DNA of 64,000 nt, from contig CAUQMS010000016.1 in assembly GCA_963519305.1 (NCBI GenBank), forward strand, positions 46,852 through 110,851. Reading direction: 5' to 3'. Shown piece after piece: positions 8,861 through 18,470 of this stretch. Below the pieces are notes generated by a model. That model did no database searches. It was not told the DNA's origin and saw only the letters and a list, made by a program, of their open reading frames with translations. Position 1 is the stretch's first letter. Each line of letters begins with the position of its first letter. This DNA is from Ewingella sp963519305. GTDB taxonomy: Bacteria; Pseudomonadota; Gammaproteobacteria; Enterobacterales; Enterobacteriaceae. The translations under genes were made by a program, and so were the position numbers.

Positions 8861-9568
8861 TTAATTCCCTTTCCCGGCGTTCATATCGCAACGCATATGG
8901 TCCCAGCCCTTGTAATTCTTCACTTCTGGCACTTTATCAGGAAGACCCTGATAGTTAGTTTTGTACTGCGCAGTATCATGTTCCAACCCCCGTTTAGTTA
9001 AGTAAACTGACCCCCATGCCCACCCCGGAAACTGAGCTGTCAGGATATGTTGCGCACCATCTTCTGATGTAAACGGAATGCCCGGCCCACCGGGCTGCAC
9101 TCTCGGGTCTTCGAAGGGCTTGGAAGACATATAGAGGCTTTTTTGGGTGAGTAAAAACCCCTGGTCATTTACAACCGTGAAGGAAATTACCTCATCCTGT
9201 GGTGGCGAATCCATACCATCTGGCTCATTAGGCCCGGGAGAGGGCCTTGCTGGCCGCCAGGTTTGTCCATAGTCTTTCGAAACTGAGACACCACCATGTC
9301 CTGTGTCCCAGTTAGGAATAGCTATATATTGCTCAGAGGGATGAATATAAGTCTTGGTGAAAATCCGGAAGAACTGAGATGTGATCTGCGAGTGAATTCC
9401 TCTCTGGCTGTCGGTATACCAGAGTGCGCCCTCGCAGTCATATCCGGTCAGTTCCAGATAGCGGTGGTCGTCAAAACGATAAACAACCTGTGTGGGTTCC
9501 TGTTTGGCCTGACAGCCTGTAACAGTCAATGCCATCAATATGACCGATGATTTTAATAATCCCTTCAT
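8861..9568 (-). CDS. tli3: Tli3-like T6SS immunity lipoprotein
   Basis: A 235-residue lipoprotein with a short signal peptide and lipobox LTVTGC (Cys19), so it should be anchored in the envelope. The body (YDCEGALWYTDSQRGIHSQITSQFFRIF, YIAIPNWDTGHGGVSVSKDYGQTW) resembles the Tli3 immunity family. It lies 13 bases after the Tle3-like lipase, the expected place for the cognate protector. Tle3 effectors act on phospholipids from the periplasm, where a lipoprotein can meet them. Family assignment is from memory of the pattern and from synteny; specificity for this Tle3 is inferred. Confidence 0.75.
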   Translation of the reverse strand: MKGLLKSSVILMALTVTGCQAKQEPTQVVYRFDDHRYLELTGYDCEGALWYTDSQRGIHSQITSQFFRIFTKTYIHPSEQYIAIPNWDTGHGGVSVSKDYGQTWRPARPSPGPNEPDGMDSPPQDEVISFTVVNDQGFLLTQKSLYMSSKPFEDPRVQPGGPGIPFTSEDGAQHILTAQFPGWAWGSVYLTKRGLEHDTAQYKTNYQGLPDKVPEVKNYKGWDHMRCDMNAGKGN

Positions 9569-9581
9569 TGATTTATCCCTG

Positions 9582-11723
9582 TTATTTCATTTGGTAGTCG
9601 TTAAGCGGCTTTGGCATATCCCATTGCAAATTTGGAGTTTCTTCATTATGGATCTCGGGATACCTTGCTGGTTTTACTTTGGTACTGTTGTAATACGCAT
9701 TGACGACGCCAAAGTCACCGGTAGGTAAAATATCATCCGGCTTGTTCATATAGAATTTAGTATCCGGATCATTCAGTTTACCTGTCTGATAGTAGTCTTT
9801 AGCAGGACCGAACTTATTCTGAGCGTCTCGCCAGTCGGCTCGGTGAAGCAGGTCCATCCAGAACTCACCCCATTTAAAGTCAAAAGACTTGCACTGTCCT
9901 ATGGCCAGATCAAACGCCATCGCGTGAGACGGCGCCAGTTTACTCATGACTATCGAGGAGTGCTGGCTATAACCTACGGGGTCTGCTTGTTTCCATTCCT
10001 TTTCCAGCTCATCACGCGTTTTCAGCCATGTCAGCTGCAACTCTTTAAAATCTTTCGTGCCGGTGACAATGCCTTTGACCATCGTCTTGCCCCGGTCGGT
10101 ACTTTCTATCGCCAGTTCCTCTTTTGATAACACGTGACCCACAGGCCATCGATATTCGTAGTTATTCACCGCATAAGTGGCCGTTTTTGTCCGGCTGATG
10201 GCCCCGGCTTTTGCAGAGTACGATATGGATTGGTCCGGCCCGTCAGGGTCTACGTTGCCCGAATATGGGATGTCACAGGTTGCGGGATCATTGTCCGGAT
10301 GAACCCCCTCGCCCATCAGAGTGAACGTGAAGGTTTCAGGCAATTCTTCGCCGTTGATAATGACGTCATTAAAGTCATAGCTGGCGTTCATTCCCGGCGT
10401 GGTTTTGAAATCTCCTTTTTGTGCGGCTGGCAGTTTAAAGGGTTGGCCATCAGGAGCTTTGCCTACCTCACCATGCTGGTAGAAAACTCTCTGATAGAGA
10501 TTGGGAATACCCGTCGCGATAGCTTCAGGGACCCCGCGCCAGCCAAGGCCCTTGATGTTCTGAAGTGAAACCGTGCCATCGACCGGACAAAAATAGTTAT
10601 AGACCTTGCCGTTGTTGTTACGACTAAATCGGGGGTCGCTGCGCCACTTGTTTTTATCATCCTTTTGCAGTGCGCAGAGTTTTTCCAATGCTTTGATCTC
10701 TTCTTCCGAGTGCTGCCCGCCTTTGTATTGGGTTGCCATCAGATTGCAGAAGTTTTTAAAGGTTTTTTGACGGGCCGTCTCGGTCTGATGATGCCCCTCC
10801 TGAAGGTTTTCACTAAAGCGACTTTCGAGTGAATACGGGGAATGATTGAGGATCACGCAGTTAGCGGGTGCATAATCTCGTTGTTTAACCAACATATTGG
10901 CCAGCATGGTGATGATAGTTCCCTGACTATGGGCAACAATGTTAATTGCATCATTCTGGGTTACTGGATTAGAACGGATCTGGATAATTAAGTCAGCTAA
11001 CCGCTGGGCTGCAAAAAACTGATAGATCCGGTGCGGATTATGGAAAACTGGATGGGTGAAATTGCCCCCGTTCATATACAGCGTGCCAAAGCCTGCGGCC
11101 GCAACCACCAGACCGTTAGAACCCGGCCCTAACATATCCGGGATATTGGTGGTGGCATTGGCAAAGGTCCCACCGTTTTTAGCAAAATTCACATCAAGGG
11201 TATTTTTGAAGCAGTCATTCTGAAATTTCACCGTATTGCTGCCGTCATTACCCATTGCCGCCATTTTTTGCGGGTCATTTTCCTGATAGGCGTCATAAGG
11301 TAAGTGCGCACCGTTGCTGAGTTTACTGACCTCTTCACGATATCTTTTTTGGTCCGCTTTCCAGTCATCATGCGTGACCGGCTTGTATCCCCAATAGAAC
11401 GGGATCACCGGCGAACGGCCAGGCACTTTGATTTTCTTCTGAGTATCCTCACCCTGCTGCATCAGGAAATCTTTCCATTCGTGCGGGTACAAATCTGTGC
11501 GGTCGAGGCGCTTATTAAGACCGTCGATGATGCCGGTTTCCTGATTCTGGTAGGCCTCTCCCACGTCATTAACACCATGAATGAGAATAACAATGCAGGG
11601 CATCGGACGGGGCACCGCGACATTACAGGTCTGGGCCTCGATGCCGTGCGCCGCGTGGACTGGGACAACGTTGTCAGCGATCACACGCTGACGGTACGGG
11701 CTGGTTTTTATATTATCTGCCAT
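9582..11723 (-). CDS. tle3: Tle3-family T6SS lipase effector (DUF3274-type)
   Basis: A 713-residue alpha/beta-hydrolase-fold protein without signal peptide, as expected for VgrG cargo. The oxyanion strand VILIHGVND is at about 45-53 and the nucleophile elbow AHSQG at 264-268 (Ser266). The long C-terminal half (YNYFCPVDGTVSLQNIKGLGWRG and onward) fits the DUF3274 part of Tle3 phospholipases, which attack membrane lipids of rival bacteria. The ATG overlaps the vgrG stop by one base (TGATG), so effector and carrier are made together, and the immunity lipoprotein follows. The Tle3 assignment is strong from architecture plus synteny; catalytic Asp and His were not located with certainty. Confidence 0.87.
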   Translation of the reverse strand: MADNIKTSPYRQRVIADNVVPVHAAHGIEAQTCNVAVPRPMPCIVILIHGVNDVGEAYQNQETGIIDGLNKRLDRTDLYPHEWKDFLMQQGEDTQKKIKVPGRSPVIPFYWGYKPVTHDDWKADQKRYREEVSKLSNGAHLPYDAYQENDPQKMAAMGNDGSNTVKFQNDCFKNTLDVNFAKNGGTFANATTNIPDMLGPGSNGLVVAAAGFGTLYMNGGNFTHPVFHNPHRIYQFFAAQRLADLIIQIRSNPVTQNDAINIVAHSQGTIITMLANMLVKQRDYAPANCVILNHSPYSLESRFSENLQEGHHQTETARQKTFKNFCNLMATQYKGGQHSEEEIKALEKLCALQKDDKNKWRSDPRFSRNNNGKVYNYFCPVDGTVSLQNIKGLGWRGVPEAIATGIPNLYQRVFYQHGEVGKAPDGQPFKLPAAQKGDFKTTPGMNASYDFNDVIINGEELPETFTFTLMGEGVHPDNDPATCDIPYSGNVDPDGPDQSISYSAKAGAISRTKTATYAVNNYEYRWPVGHVLSKEELAIESTDRGKTMVKGIVTGTKDFKELQLTWLKTRDELEKEWKQADPVGYSQHSSIVMSKLAPSHAMAFDLAIGQCKSFDFKWGEFWMDLLHRADWRDAQNKFGPAKDYYQTGKLNDPDTKFYMNKPDDILPTGDFGVVNAYYNSTKVKPARYPEIHNEETPNLQWDMPKPLNDYQMK

Positions 11724-14239
11724 CAGAGAAGTTCCATCTTATAGGTATTCAGATCTACCGAATCAAACAGGGCTGAATGCCCTTCGGCATCCGTAATCCC
11801 TTCCAGAATTTCGCCAGTTTCGCTCTTCAGGCGGAATTTTTGTTCAGGCAGGCCCTGTTCCGGGTTGTCAGCTGCATGAAGTTTGAATCGGCGTTTAAAC
11901 GCACCATTTTTGAATGCAGGCACCGTTGTTTTGACACTTTCTGGTCCCTTAAACGCCAGATTAGGGCCTTTCAGGTCAATCCCGGTCGGGGAGAATATCT
12001 CCACTGATCCGTCAGCGTTAATGCGGATACCACCACCACCACAGGTCAGTTGGATCCCCTGTTTGGCACTGACGTTGGTTTTTCCATCGGTACTGGACAG
12101 GGTAAAATCCTGATGAGACAACAAGTGCATCGCGCCTTGCTGTGCCTGAGCAACCACATCACCGGCACCGGCGATCATCTGTATACCGAGTTTTCGGGCG
12201 AACAACGAAATCGTATCGCCCACAGCCAGTGAGAACTTTTTCAAGACACTGATACTTGCATTACTGCCTGACGTTGCGACCAAATCCTTCCCGGCTGATA
12301 ATTGAAGGGTTGAAGGTGTTAAATGGGCCTGACCCGCGTCAGAATAAGCCAGCATGGCGGGCTCGGTTAAGTGATCCAGCGCCTTCTTTAAAGCCTGTTG
12401 TGATTGGGTATCTGCCGCACTGGCTCCCGCCGTCGTGGCACATTGTTGCAGTGTCTTTGCCAGCGCTAAAGCACCTTCCAGAGAGGCAATGGCAGCAGCC
12501 ATGTCTAATTGCTGCCCCTGAGCCCGGGGTTGTGCCTCGGTGGTCAGCAGGACTCCTTTTGCCCCACGCAACGATACCCAGTGGTCCGTACGTGCCTCTA
12601 CCCCTTCGCCGCGCTTCTTGCGTTGGCTATCCACCATATGGCCCGTATTGAGCTGGGATTTGCCATATTCAGTCGATAACTTGATGTGTTCCTGATCCCG
12701 TTTGTCCTCAAGTCTGATTTTGTTGAAAGAGGGAGTGCGGATGACGTTGCGGGTATCGTTATACATCGTGACGACATCGGAGTGTGTGCCATCATGAAGC
12801 ACATGAGAGATAAACGGCCTGTCCGGGTCTCCGTACTCAAAGGCAATCGCGACTTCAACGCCCTCAAGCAAAGGAAAATGCATCCCATATGTATCACCCG
12901 CGTAAGGTCGTCCGAGCCGGACAAACGCACTTTCGTAGCCTTTCTTCTTTTCTTCCAAATCGGAATCGAACTTAACAATGTAGCGGCCCAGCTTATCCGT
13001 GCTGGCATACAGTCCATTTTGCTCCCTGATCGAGACTCTGGCGGGTAATGTCCCCGCAATCACAGGTCGAGGGAGCCGCTCAGGGCGGAAACAGTAGCTT
13101 TCGCTGTAAGGGATCCCATGCAGCGTTGCGATAAAGTGCTCTCCCCGGCTGCCGCTGACCTCTGTCCGGCATACAACAAACCCACGTTTGAACCCGTCAG
13201 AGACATTTCCCTCCGGGTAAAACATCCAGCCGGGAGATAATGCCGGGTCGTTCGTTATCGCAGAAAATGCACTCTGGCCGTTGAGTAAGTATTCATGGCG
13301 AACGCGGGCATTAAACGTGGCGCTGTCGCTTTCTCTCGCATAGATATCACCTGAAGAAAGGTGGGGATCGGCGTAGTGGTACTCCCGGCCAGATTTAATG
13401 GTATCGGGTATGTTGGGGACATGAACTGACTTCTCAGCGCTGTGTGTAAAAGGGTCACGATAGTTATAGTTGCGGGACAGCACGCTGTCGGGGATAACGG
13501 AATAGGACTCCTTCAGCTCTGTTACGTACTCATTGGCACTTGTCATCCCTGAATGGCGGACATAGTGAATTTTTTTATCACTGAATAGATAACGGCTACC
13601 TGAGTCGCCAAAGATGGTGATCACTTCTGTGTGAATTTTGGGGTGGTTTTCAAATCGAAACCAGATGCCGACTTCAGAAAGGAGACGGCATATAAACTGG
13701 AGATCCGTTTCCTGCCACTGTATGACCATCTCGCGGGCAGAATAGGTATAGGATAATTTATCAAAATCAATTTTGTAGCTTTCAATCTCCCGGTGTTCCA
13801 GCATGACTTGTTTAACTAAGTCCGGGACTGTCACATTGAGGTAAACGGCGGATTTTCTGGTTTTATTCAGCAGGGCCAGTTCATGTTCTAACACGCATTC
13901 ATATACCGCCTCATCAGGCGACGAACCGATGCGTGCAAAAGAAGTGATAACCCCGTTCACCTGTTTTAATGCGTCCCATTTAGGGTCTGTGTCCCAGAAT
14001 ATATTCGGGTTTGGTGCTCTTAGAATAAAACTGGCCTTGCAGTTGAGCATCTCATTGAGTGGAAGATTTTGGCGGGTACAGCTGAATTTGATGGCGTAAC
14101 GATAAGGCTGGCTAAGGCATTCAGTCGCAGTGAATGAAATAACATCGGCATCAATATCACTCTTGTTCTGGAAAGTGAGCAGGTAACGATTAAGCGTGTC
14201 ATTGTCCTGAACCGCTTCATGTTGCGCAGGTTTTGGCAT
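11723..14239 (-). CDS. vgrG: T6SS spike protein VgrG with DUF2345 and C-terminal adaptor domain
   Basis: An 838-residue VgrG forming the trimeric puncturing spike. The gp27-like base covers about 20-390, then a gp5-like OB fold (GRYIVKFDSD, GMHFPLLEGVEVAIAFEYGDPDRP), then the beta-prism DUF2345 extension (KDLVATSGSNASISV through GGGIRINADGSVEIFSP). The last 60 residues (FKRRFKLHAADNPEQGLPEQ, GEILEGITDAEGHSALF) look like a transthyretin-type module, which in other VgrGs recruits the adjacent Tle lipase. ATG at 14239 has GAGG just upstream; the longer frame would begin with GTG at 14275 without a clear site. No T6SS sheath or baseplate genes are in the window, so this is an orphan cargo cassette. 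Confidence 0.93.
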   Translation of the reverse strand: MPKPAQHEAVQDNDTLNRYLLTFQNKSDIDADVISFTATECLSQPYRYAIKFSCTRQNLPLNEMLNCKASFILRAPNPNIFWDTDPKWDALKQVNGVITSFARIGSSPDEAVYECVLEHELALLNKTRKSAVYLNVTVPDLVKQVMLEHREIESYKIDFDKLSYTYSAREMVIQWQETDLQFICRLLSEVGIWFRFENHPKIHTEVITIFGDSGSRYLFSDKKIHYVRHSGMTSANEYVTELKESYSVIPDSVLSRNYNYRDPFTHSAEKSVHVPNIPDTIKSGREYHYADPHLSSGDIYARESDSATFNARVRHEYLLNGQSAFSAITNDPALSPGWMFYPEGNVSDGFKRGFVVCRTEVSGSRGEHFIATLHGIPYSESYCFRPERLPRPVIAGTLPARVSIREQNGLYASTDKLGRYIVKFDSDLEEKKKGYESAFVRLGRPYAGDTYGMHFPLLEGVEVAIAFEYGDPDRPFISHVLHDGTHSDVVTMYNDTRNVIRTPSFNKIRLEDKRDQEHIKLSTEYGKSQLNTGHMVDSQRKKRGEGVEARTDHWVSLRGAKGVLLTTEAQPRAQGQQLDMAAAIASLEGALALAKTLQQCATTAGASAADTQSQQALKKALDHLTEPAMLAYSDAGQAHLTPSTLQLSAGKDLVATSGSNASISVLKKFSLAVGDTISLFARKLGIQMIAGAGDVVAQAQQGAMHLLSHQDFTLSSTDGKTNVSAKQGIQLTCGGGGIRINADGSVEIFSPTGIDLKGPNLAFKGPESVKTTVPAFKNGAFKRRFKLHAADNPEQGLPEQKFRLKSETGEILEGITDAEGHSALFDSVDLNTYKMELL

Positions 14240-14789
14240 AACCTCATCCTTGAAAGTTAAAGTATAAATCCACACTAAGAGTACTGCTTTGATAGGAGAA
14301 AATAAATCATGCGTTGAATATTTAGCACGGATATCCCCTACCCAGAGTATTTCATGCGCTTAATAAGCGTTACATTAAGTATCATTATATTTCAGTACGT
14401 TGTTGCCGGAAATTATTAATAAAAATCTGATTTTAAGAAAACAACAAATTAATACCATTAATGCTACAAACTTGCGTTCACCTGAAAGGGGAATAATGAG
14501 TTTCATCTTTACATATTGACTTTTAATGGCTAAATATTGGAATAAACCTGCTTTAATCTACAGATAAAATATCACGAGTCTCTATTCCTTAGTGCTGCCT
14601 CTTCAGGCCAACTGCAATATCATCACGATCTATCCGTCCGTCTTTGCCAGCCGAATCCAAGGCAAAAAAGGGTGTCATTGGCGCATTAATCGCCGAAAAT
14701 ACGCGGATGATGATTTTTGGATGATTAACCACGCCCTAGGTGTTAAAAACAGGGCAGGAATGATTACGCTTTTATGACCAGGGAAAATA
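14240..14789. other. 550-base AT-rich intergenic region between vgrG and the tannase gene
   Basis: Divergent gap holding the presumed promoters of the T6SS cassette (minus) and of the esterase gene (plus). It is much more AT-rich than its surroundings, especially about 14330-14560. No convincing gene: the open frames at 14592-14777 (plus) and 14675-14938 (minus) lack ribosome sites and family patterns. No recognisable -24/-12 or other defined motif was assigned. Confidence 0.5.
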
Positions 14790-16460
14790 ATGAGACTCAC
14801 CCCTTCTGTTGGCGCGGCGGCATTGGTTTTGCTGACCAGTACGGCCATGGCCGCGCAGGCCAAAAATTTCAGCGAAGCCGACTGCCTGCTGATGAAGCAG
14901 ACGCACATCGGCGCTTCGCAAATCGGTTTGCCGACCACCGGCGCGGTGATCCTCGCGGCGGCGATGGTCGGTCAGGCCAGCGAAAGGCATTGTCAGATTG
15001 AAGGGGCGATTAAGCCGGTGGATCCGACCGCGCCGGATATTAATTTCCAGCTCAACCTGCCACTGGTGTGGAATGGTAAAGCCCTGCAACTTGGCGGCAG
15101 CGGTTTTAATGGGGCTGTGCGGAAAACCGACAGTGCGCGCTTTGCACCCAAAGGTATTCCGGACGTTCTGAGACAGGGTTATGCCACGTTCGGCAGTGAC
15201 TCCGGGCATCAGGGCGGGATCTCCGACGCCTCTTTTGCGATGAATGATGAAGCCTGGAAAAACTTTACCGGCGCGCAGTTGAAGAAAACCCACGACGTGG
15301 CGCTGACGCTGATTCAACAGGCGTACGGTGCAAAACCGAAGCACATGTATTTTCAGGGGAATTCTCAGGGCGGCCACGAAGCACTGGCCGTGATTCAGCA
15401 TTATCCGCAAGATTACGACGGGGTGATCGCCATTCATCCGGTTTATAACTTCATCGAATTGCACATGGCAGGCACGCTGTTAGGTCAGGCGATATATAAC
15501 ACGCCGGGGGCGTGGATCTCTCCGGCGAAGGCCGCGCTGATCGCCAACGCCGTGTATGCGGTATGCGATCAGCTGGATGGCCTTACCGATGGCGTCGTCG
15601 CCAATATAAAAGGCTGCGAGAAAACGTTCCGTCTCGAAGGCCTGCGCTGTCCCGGCGGTAAAGACCTCGGACCCAACTGTCTGTCCGATGTACAAATGTC
15701 GCTGGTTCGCAAAATGACCCAACCGCAGCCATTGGGTGTCACCCTGCCCACCGGCAACTTTTTTGCTTCATGGCCCATTTTGCAGGGTGCTGATGCTCCT
15801 ACCCTGGTGACCATGTTTGGGACCGGGGTTAATCAATCAAAAGCCATTGTGGCCTCAGAACTGAATGGTCAAACCGGGCCGCAGGCCGGTACGGCCCCGG
15901 CTCCGGCCAATCTGATCATGTCGTTCCCTTACATCATGGGCGATCAGATCGTACGTTACGCTGTCACGCTGAACCCAAAATATGACACCTTATCGTTTGT
16001 GCCTGCTGAGCACGAAGTGCGTTTGCAGGAGCTGGCCTCGCTGGCCGATGATACCGATCCGGACATTCGGGCCTTTGAGCAGCGCGGTGGTAAACTGCTG
16101 CTGATGCATGGCTCGATAGACATGTCCGTCCCCCCGGCTAACACCATCGCTTACTATGAAAAGTTGCAGGCACACTTTGGCGACAAAGCGCTGCATCAGT
16201 TTGTGCGTTTTTATATTGCGCCGGGTTTTGCGCACAACGGTGGCACTTTCCCGGTCAGCTGGGATTCACTCGGCACGCTGGACAATTGGGTCGATAAAGG
16301 CATCGCGCCGGGGACGCAAAAAATCATTGATACACATTCCGTGGCAGCGGGCCGTGAACGGCCCCTGTGCGAATATCCGCAGTATCCGCGCTACGAGGGG
16401 CATGGGGATAAAAACGCCGCCGCGAGTTTCCGCTGCGTGCTGGATAATCAGGAGAAGTGA
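14790..16460 (+). CDS. Secreted tannase / feruloyl esterase family hydrolase
   Basis: A 556-residue esterase with a signal peptide (residues 1 to about 22, LVLLTSTAMAAQA), so exported. The nucleophile elbow GNSQGG is at 190-195 (Ser192), followed later by HGSIDMSV (Asp) and PGFAHNGGT (His), the Ser-Asp-His triad of the tannase family. Several cysteine pairs fit its disulfides. The family cleaves galloyl or feruloyl esters of plant phenolics, which suits a plant-associated host. The stop codon overlaps the idi start, so the two are coupled. The exact ester substrate is not known. Confidence 0.88.
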   Translation: MRLTPSVGAAALVLLTSTAMAAQAKNFSEADCLLMKQTHIGASQIGLPTTGAVILAAAMVGQASERHCQIEGAIKPVDPTAPDINFQLNLPLVWNGKALQLGGSGFNGAVRKTDSARFAPKGIPDVLRQGYATFGSDSGHQGGISDASFAMNDEAWKNFTGAQLKKTHDVALTLIQQAYGAKPKHMYFQGNSQGGHEALAVIQHYPQDYDGVIAIHPVYNFIELHMAGTLLGQAIYNTPGAWISPAKAALIANAVYAVCDQLDGLTDGVVANIKGCEKTFRLEGLRCPGGKDLGPNCLSDVQMSLVRKMTQPQPLGVTLPTGNFFASWPILQGADAPTLVTMFGTGVNQSKAIVASELNGQTGPQAGTAPAPANLIMSFPYIMGDQIVRYAVTLNPKYDTLSFVPAEHEVRLQELASLADDTDPDIRAFEQRGGKLLLMHGSIDMSVPPANTIAYYEKLQAHFGDKALHQFVRFYIAPGFAHNGGTFPVSWDSLGTLDNWVDKGIAPGTQKIIDTHSVAAGRERPLCEYPQYPRYEGHGDKNAAASFRCVLDNQEK

Positions 16461-17005
16461 TGACTGAAGAAGTGGTTTTACTCGACGCTCAGCACCGTCC
16501 GGCGGGCACCATGGATAAGTCACAGGTGCATGGCGCGCATACGCCGCTGCATCTGGCGTTTTCCTGTTATATCCGTAATGCGCAGGGCGAGATCCTGCTC
16601 ACCCGCCGCTCCCTGAACAAAATCGCCTGGCCCGGCGTGTGGACCAACTCAGTGTGCGGCCACCCCGCGCCGGGTGAATCCCTGCCTGATGCCGTACGCC
16701 GCCGCAGCCTGCACGAGCTGGGACTGGCCGTTGAGCAGGTCCACGTGCAAATTGCAGAATTCCAGTACTGCGCGACCGATGCGTCCGGCATCGTGGAAAA
16801 CGAATTTTGCCCGATATTCCTCGCCATCACCCGGCAGCGACCGATACTGAACCCGCAGGAAGTGATGGATTTCCAATGGGTTACGCCGGAAAACCTGCTG
16901 GCCGCGGTTATGGCTACCCCCGCCGTTTTCAGCCCGTGGATGGTTGAGCAGTTAAGTCTCATGACAGCGGGAAATCTCAGCCTGACCGGTCAGAATTCGC
17001 AATAA
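16460..17005 (+). CDS. idi: Isopentenyl-diphosphate delta-isomerase (type I)
   Basis: A 181-residue Nudix-fold enzyme interconverting isopentenyl and dimethylallyl diphosphate. The catalytic Cys66 (TNSVCGHP) and Glu115 (VENEFCP) align with E. coli Idi Cys67 and Glu116; metal-binding His24 and His31 are present. The true start is the ATG at 16460, overlapping the esterase TGA, with GGAG 5 bases upstream; the in-frame codon at 16457 is GTG. No carotenoid or other isoprenoid genes adjoin it, so its pairing with an esterase is unusual. Confidence 0.95.
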   Translation: MTEEVVLLDAQHRPAGTMDKSQVHGAHTPLHLAFSCYIRNAQGEILLTRRSLNKIAWPGVWTNSVCGHPAPGESLPDAVRRRSLHELGLAVEQVHVQIAEFQYCATDASGIVENEFCPIFLAITRQRPILNPQEVMDFQWVTPENLLAAVMATPAVFSPWMVEQLSLMTAGNLSLTGQNSQ

Positions 17006-17042
17006 AAAAACCCGGCGCCGTCATCGTGACTTCCGCCGGGTT
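17004..17042 (-). terminator. Rho-independent terminator of qorB
   Basis: CCCGGCG (17011-17017) pairs with CGCCGGG (17034-17040). Read on the minus strand the hairpin is followed by seven T residues, so it mainly ends the qorB transcript; it may also stop idi readthrough from the other side. Confidence 0.75.
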
Positions 17043-17060
17043 GAGGGTGCTGCCCCTGAA

Positions 17061-17918
17061 TTACTGCGTTTTCAATGCTGCGGTGACCGCTTCCTGATAC
17101 GGCGTGGTCGCACGCCCGATCAGTTCACTCAGGGTATGGCTGTCATCAAATAACCCGCCTTTGGCCGCACCTGCATCGGAATCTGCCAGCATATTTGCCA
17201 GCCATTCATCCAGCCCGGCCCCCACCAGCGCTTTGGAAAATTCGGCCTGTGGCAAATTAACGTACTCCACTTTTTTGCCGGACTGACGGGCAATTTCCGC
17301 CGCGAATTCGGCCAGTGAGTAACTATTATCGCCGGCCAGTTCGTACACTTTCCCCGCCTGATTTTCCAGCACCAGAACGGCCGCCGCCGCTTCGGCATAA
17401 TCCTGACGTGCCGCCGACGAAATACGCCCTTCGCCCACCGCGCCAATAAACGCATTGTGCGCCAGCGCCGGAGCAATGCTCGCGGCATAGTTTTCGTGAT
17501 ACCAACCATTGCGCAATACCACTACCGGCAGGCCGGATGCGCGCAACGCGGCTTCGGTCGCCAGATGGTCAGCACTCAGACCGAGCAGTTTTTTATCTGC
17601 ATGCAGCAAACTGGTGTAGGCCAGCAGTTTCACTCCGGCACGCTTCGCCGCATCAATCACCGCCTGATGCTGGGCTTCACGCTGGCCGACTTCACTTGAG
17701 GAGATCAGCAGTAATTTTTCCACGCCTTTAAAGGCACTCTCCAGCGTCCCGGGCTGGCTGTAATCGGCCTTGCGCACGTCAATGCCCAGATCAGACAGCG
17801 CCTTGGCTTTTTCAGGATCGCGCACGGCGGCGATGATCTGGTTCGCTGGCACTTTCTTCAGCAATGCAGCGATAACGAGGCGGCCAAGCTGGCCGGTGGC
17901 ACCGGTAATAGCAATCAT
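17061..17918 (-). CDS. qorB: NAD(P)H:quinone oxidoreductase QorB (NmrA-like)
   Basis: A 285-residue atypical SDR of the NmrA type. The dinucleotide loop TGATGQLG is at 5-12; AAVRDPEKA, LLAYTSLLHAD and VVVLRNGWYHENY are typical of QorB/YtfG, which reduces quinones with NADPH. It is divergently paired with an HxlR regulator, the same order as ytfG/ytfH in E. coli, with an inverted repeat between them. Likely induced by quinone or disulfide stress through that regulator. Confidence 0.9.
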   Translation of the reverse strand: MIAITGATGQLGRLVIAALLKKVPANQIIAAVRDPEKAKALSDLGIDVRKADYSQPGTLESAFKGVEKLLLISSSEVGQREAQHQAVIDAAKRAGVKLLAYTSLLHADKKLLGLSADHLATEAALRASGLPVVVLRNGWYHENYAASIAPALAHNAFIGAVGEGRISSAARQDYAEAAAAVLVLENQAGKVYELAGDNSYSLAEFAAEIARQSGKKVEYVNLPQAEFSKALVGAGLDEWLANMLADSDAGAAKGGLFDDSHTLSELIGRATTPYQEAVTAALKTQ

Positions 17919-18013
17919 GATGTTTCTCCGAAAGTGATAAATGTTGTGGGGGGCGACCGCCTTTATGACGAAACAATCTTAAAATCGCGTCCGTGGAAAA
18001 CATCCTATGCGAT

Positions 18014-18052
18014 ATACTAACTTTTCGTAAGTACGTACAAAAAGGTTAGTAT
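18014..18052 (+). promoter_or_regulatory. Operator between qorB and ytfH
   Basis: ATACTAAC at 18014-18021 is repeated inverted as GTTAGTAT at 18045-18052, centred on the perfect palindrome GTACGTAC (18031-18038). The right arm overlaps the ytfH start codon, so binding there should block ytfH itself as well as qorB transcription. An HxlR-type regulator site is inferred from position and symmetry. Confidence 0.65.
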
Positions 18053-18470
18053 GAAATTAACATCGGTCAAGAGTGAAATTATTGAAGATCAGGTGGCGGT
18101 GAACAGCCTGAGTGAACGACTGCGCCGGGGTGAAGTGATGAGCGCAAACTGCCCGTCGCGCGAGGTGCTGACTCACATCACCAGCCGCTGGGGCGTGCTG
18201 ATCCTGATTGCACTGGCCGATGGAACGATGCGGTTTAGTGAACTGCGCCGCAAAATTGGCGGCGTCAGTGAGAAAATGCTGGCGCAGACGTTACAGGCGC
18301 TGGAAGCCGACGGCTTCGTTGAGCGGATTGCCTATCCGGTGGTGCCCCCGCACGTCGAATACACCCTGACGCCGATGGGTGTCGAAGTGCAGGTGCAGCT
18401 CACCGGCCTGACCGACTGGGTGGAGAATAATCTCTACCGCATTATGCAAAAGCGCCAGCTAGCCAAATAA
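18051..18470 (+). CDS. ytfH: HxlR-family regulator YtfH/QorR type
   Basis: A 139-residue winged-helix regulator. The segment SANCPSREVLTHITSRWGVLILIAL holds a cysteine just before the first helix, the position that senses quinones or oxidants in HypR, YodB and QorR relatives. FSELRRKIGGVSEKMLAQTLQALEADGFVER is the recognition part and VEYTLTPMG the wing. It is divergent from qorB and sits on its own presumed operator, so autoregulation is expected. Confidence 0.88.
   Translation: MKLTSVKSEIIEDQVAVNSLSERLRRGEVMSANCPSREVLTHITSRWGVLILIALADGTMRFSELRRKIGGVSEKMLAQTLQALEADGFVERIAYPVVPPHVEYTLTPMGVEVQVQLTGLTDWVENNLYRIMQKRQLAK

Noticed and set aside
14592..14777. Small open frame before the tannase gene
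   Set aside because: No ribosome site, no recognisable protein pattern, AT-rich intergenic sequence.
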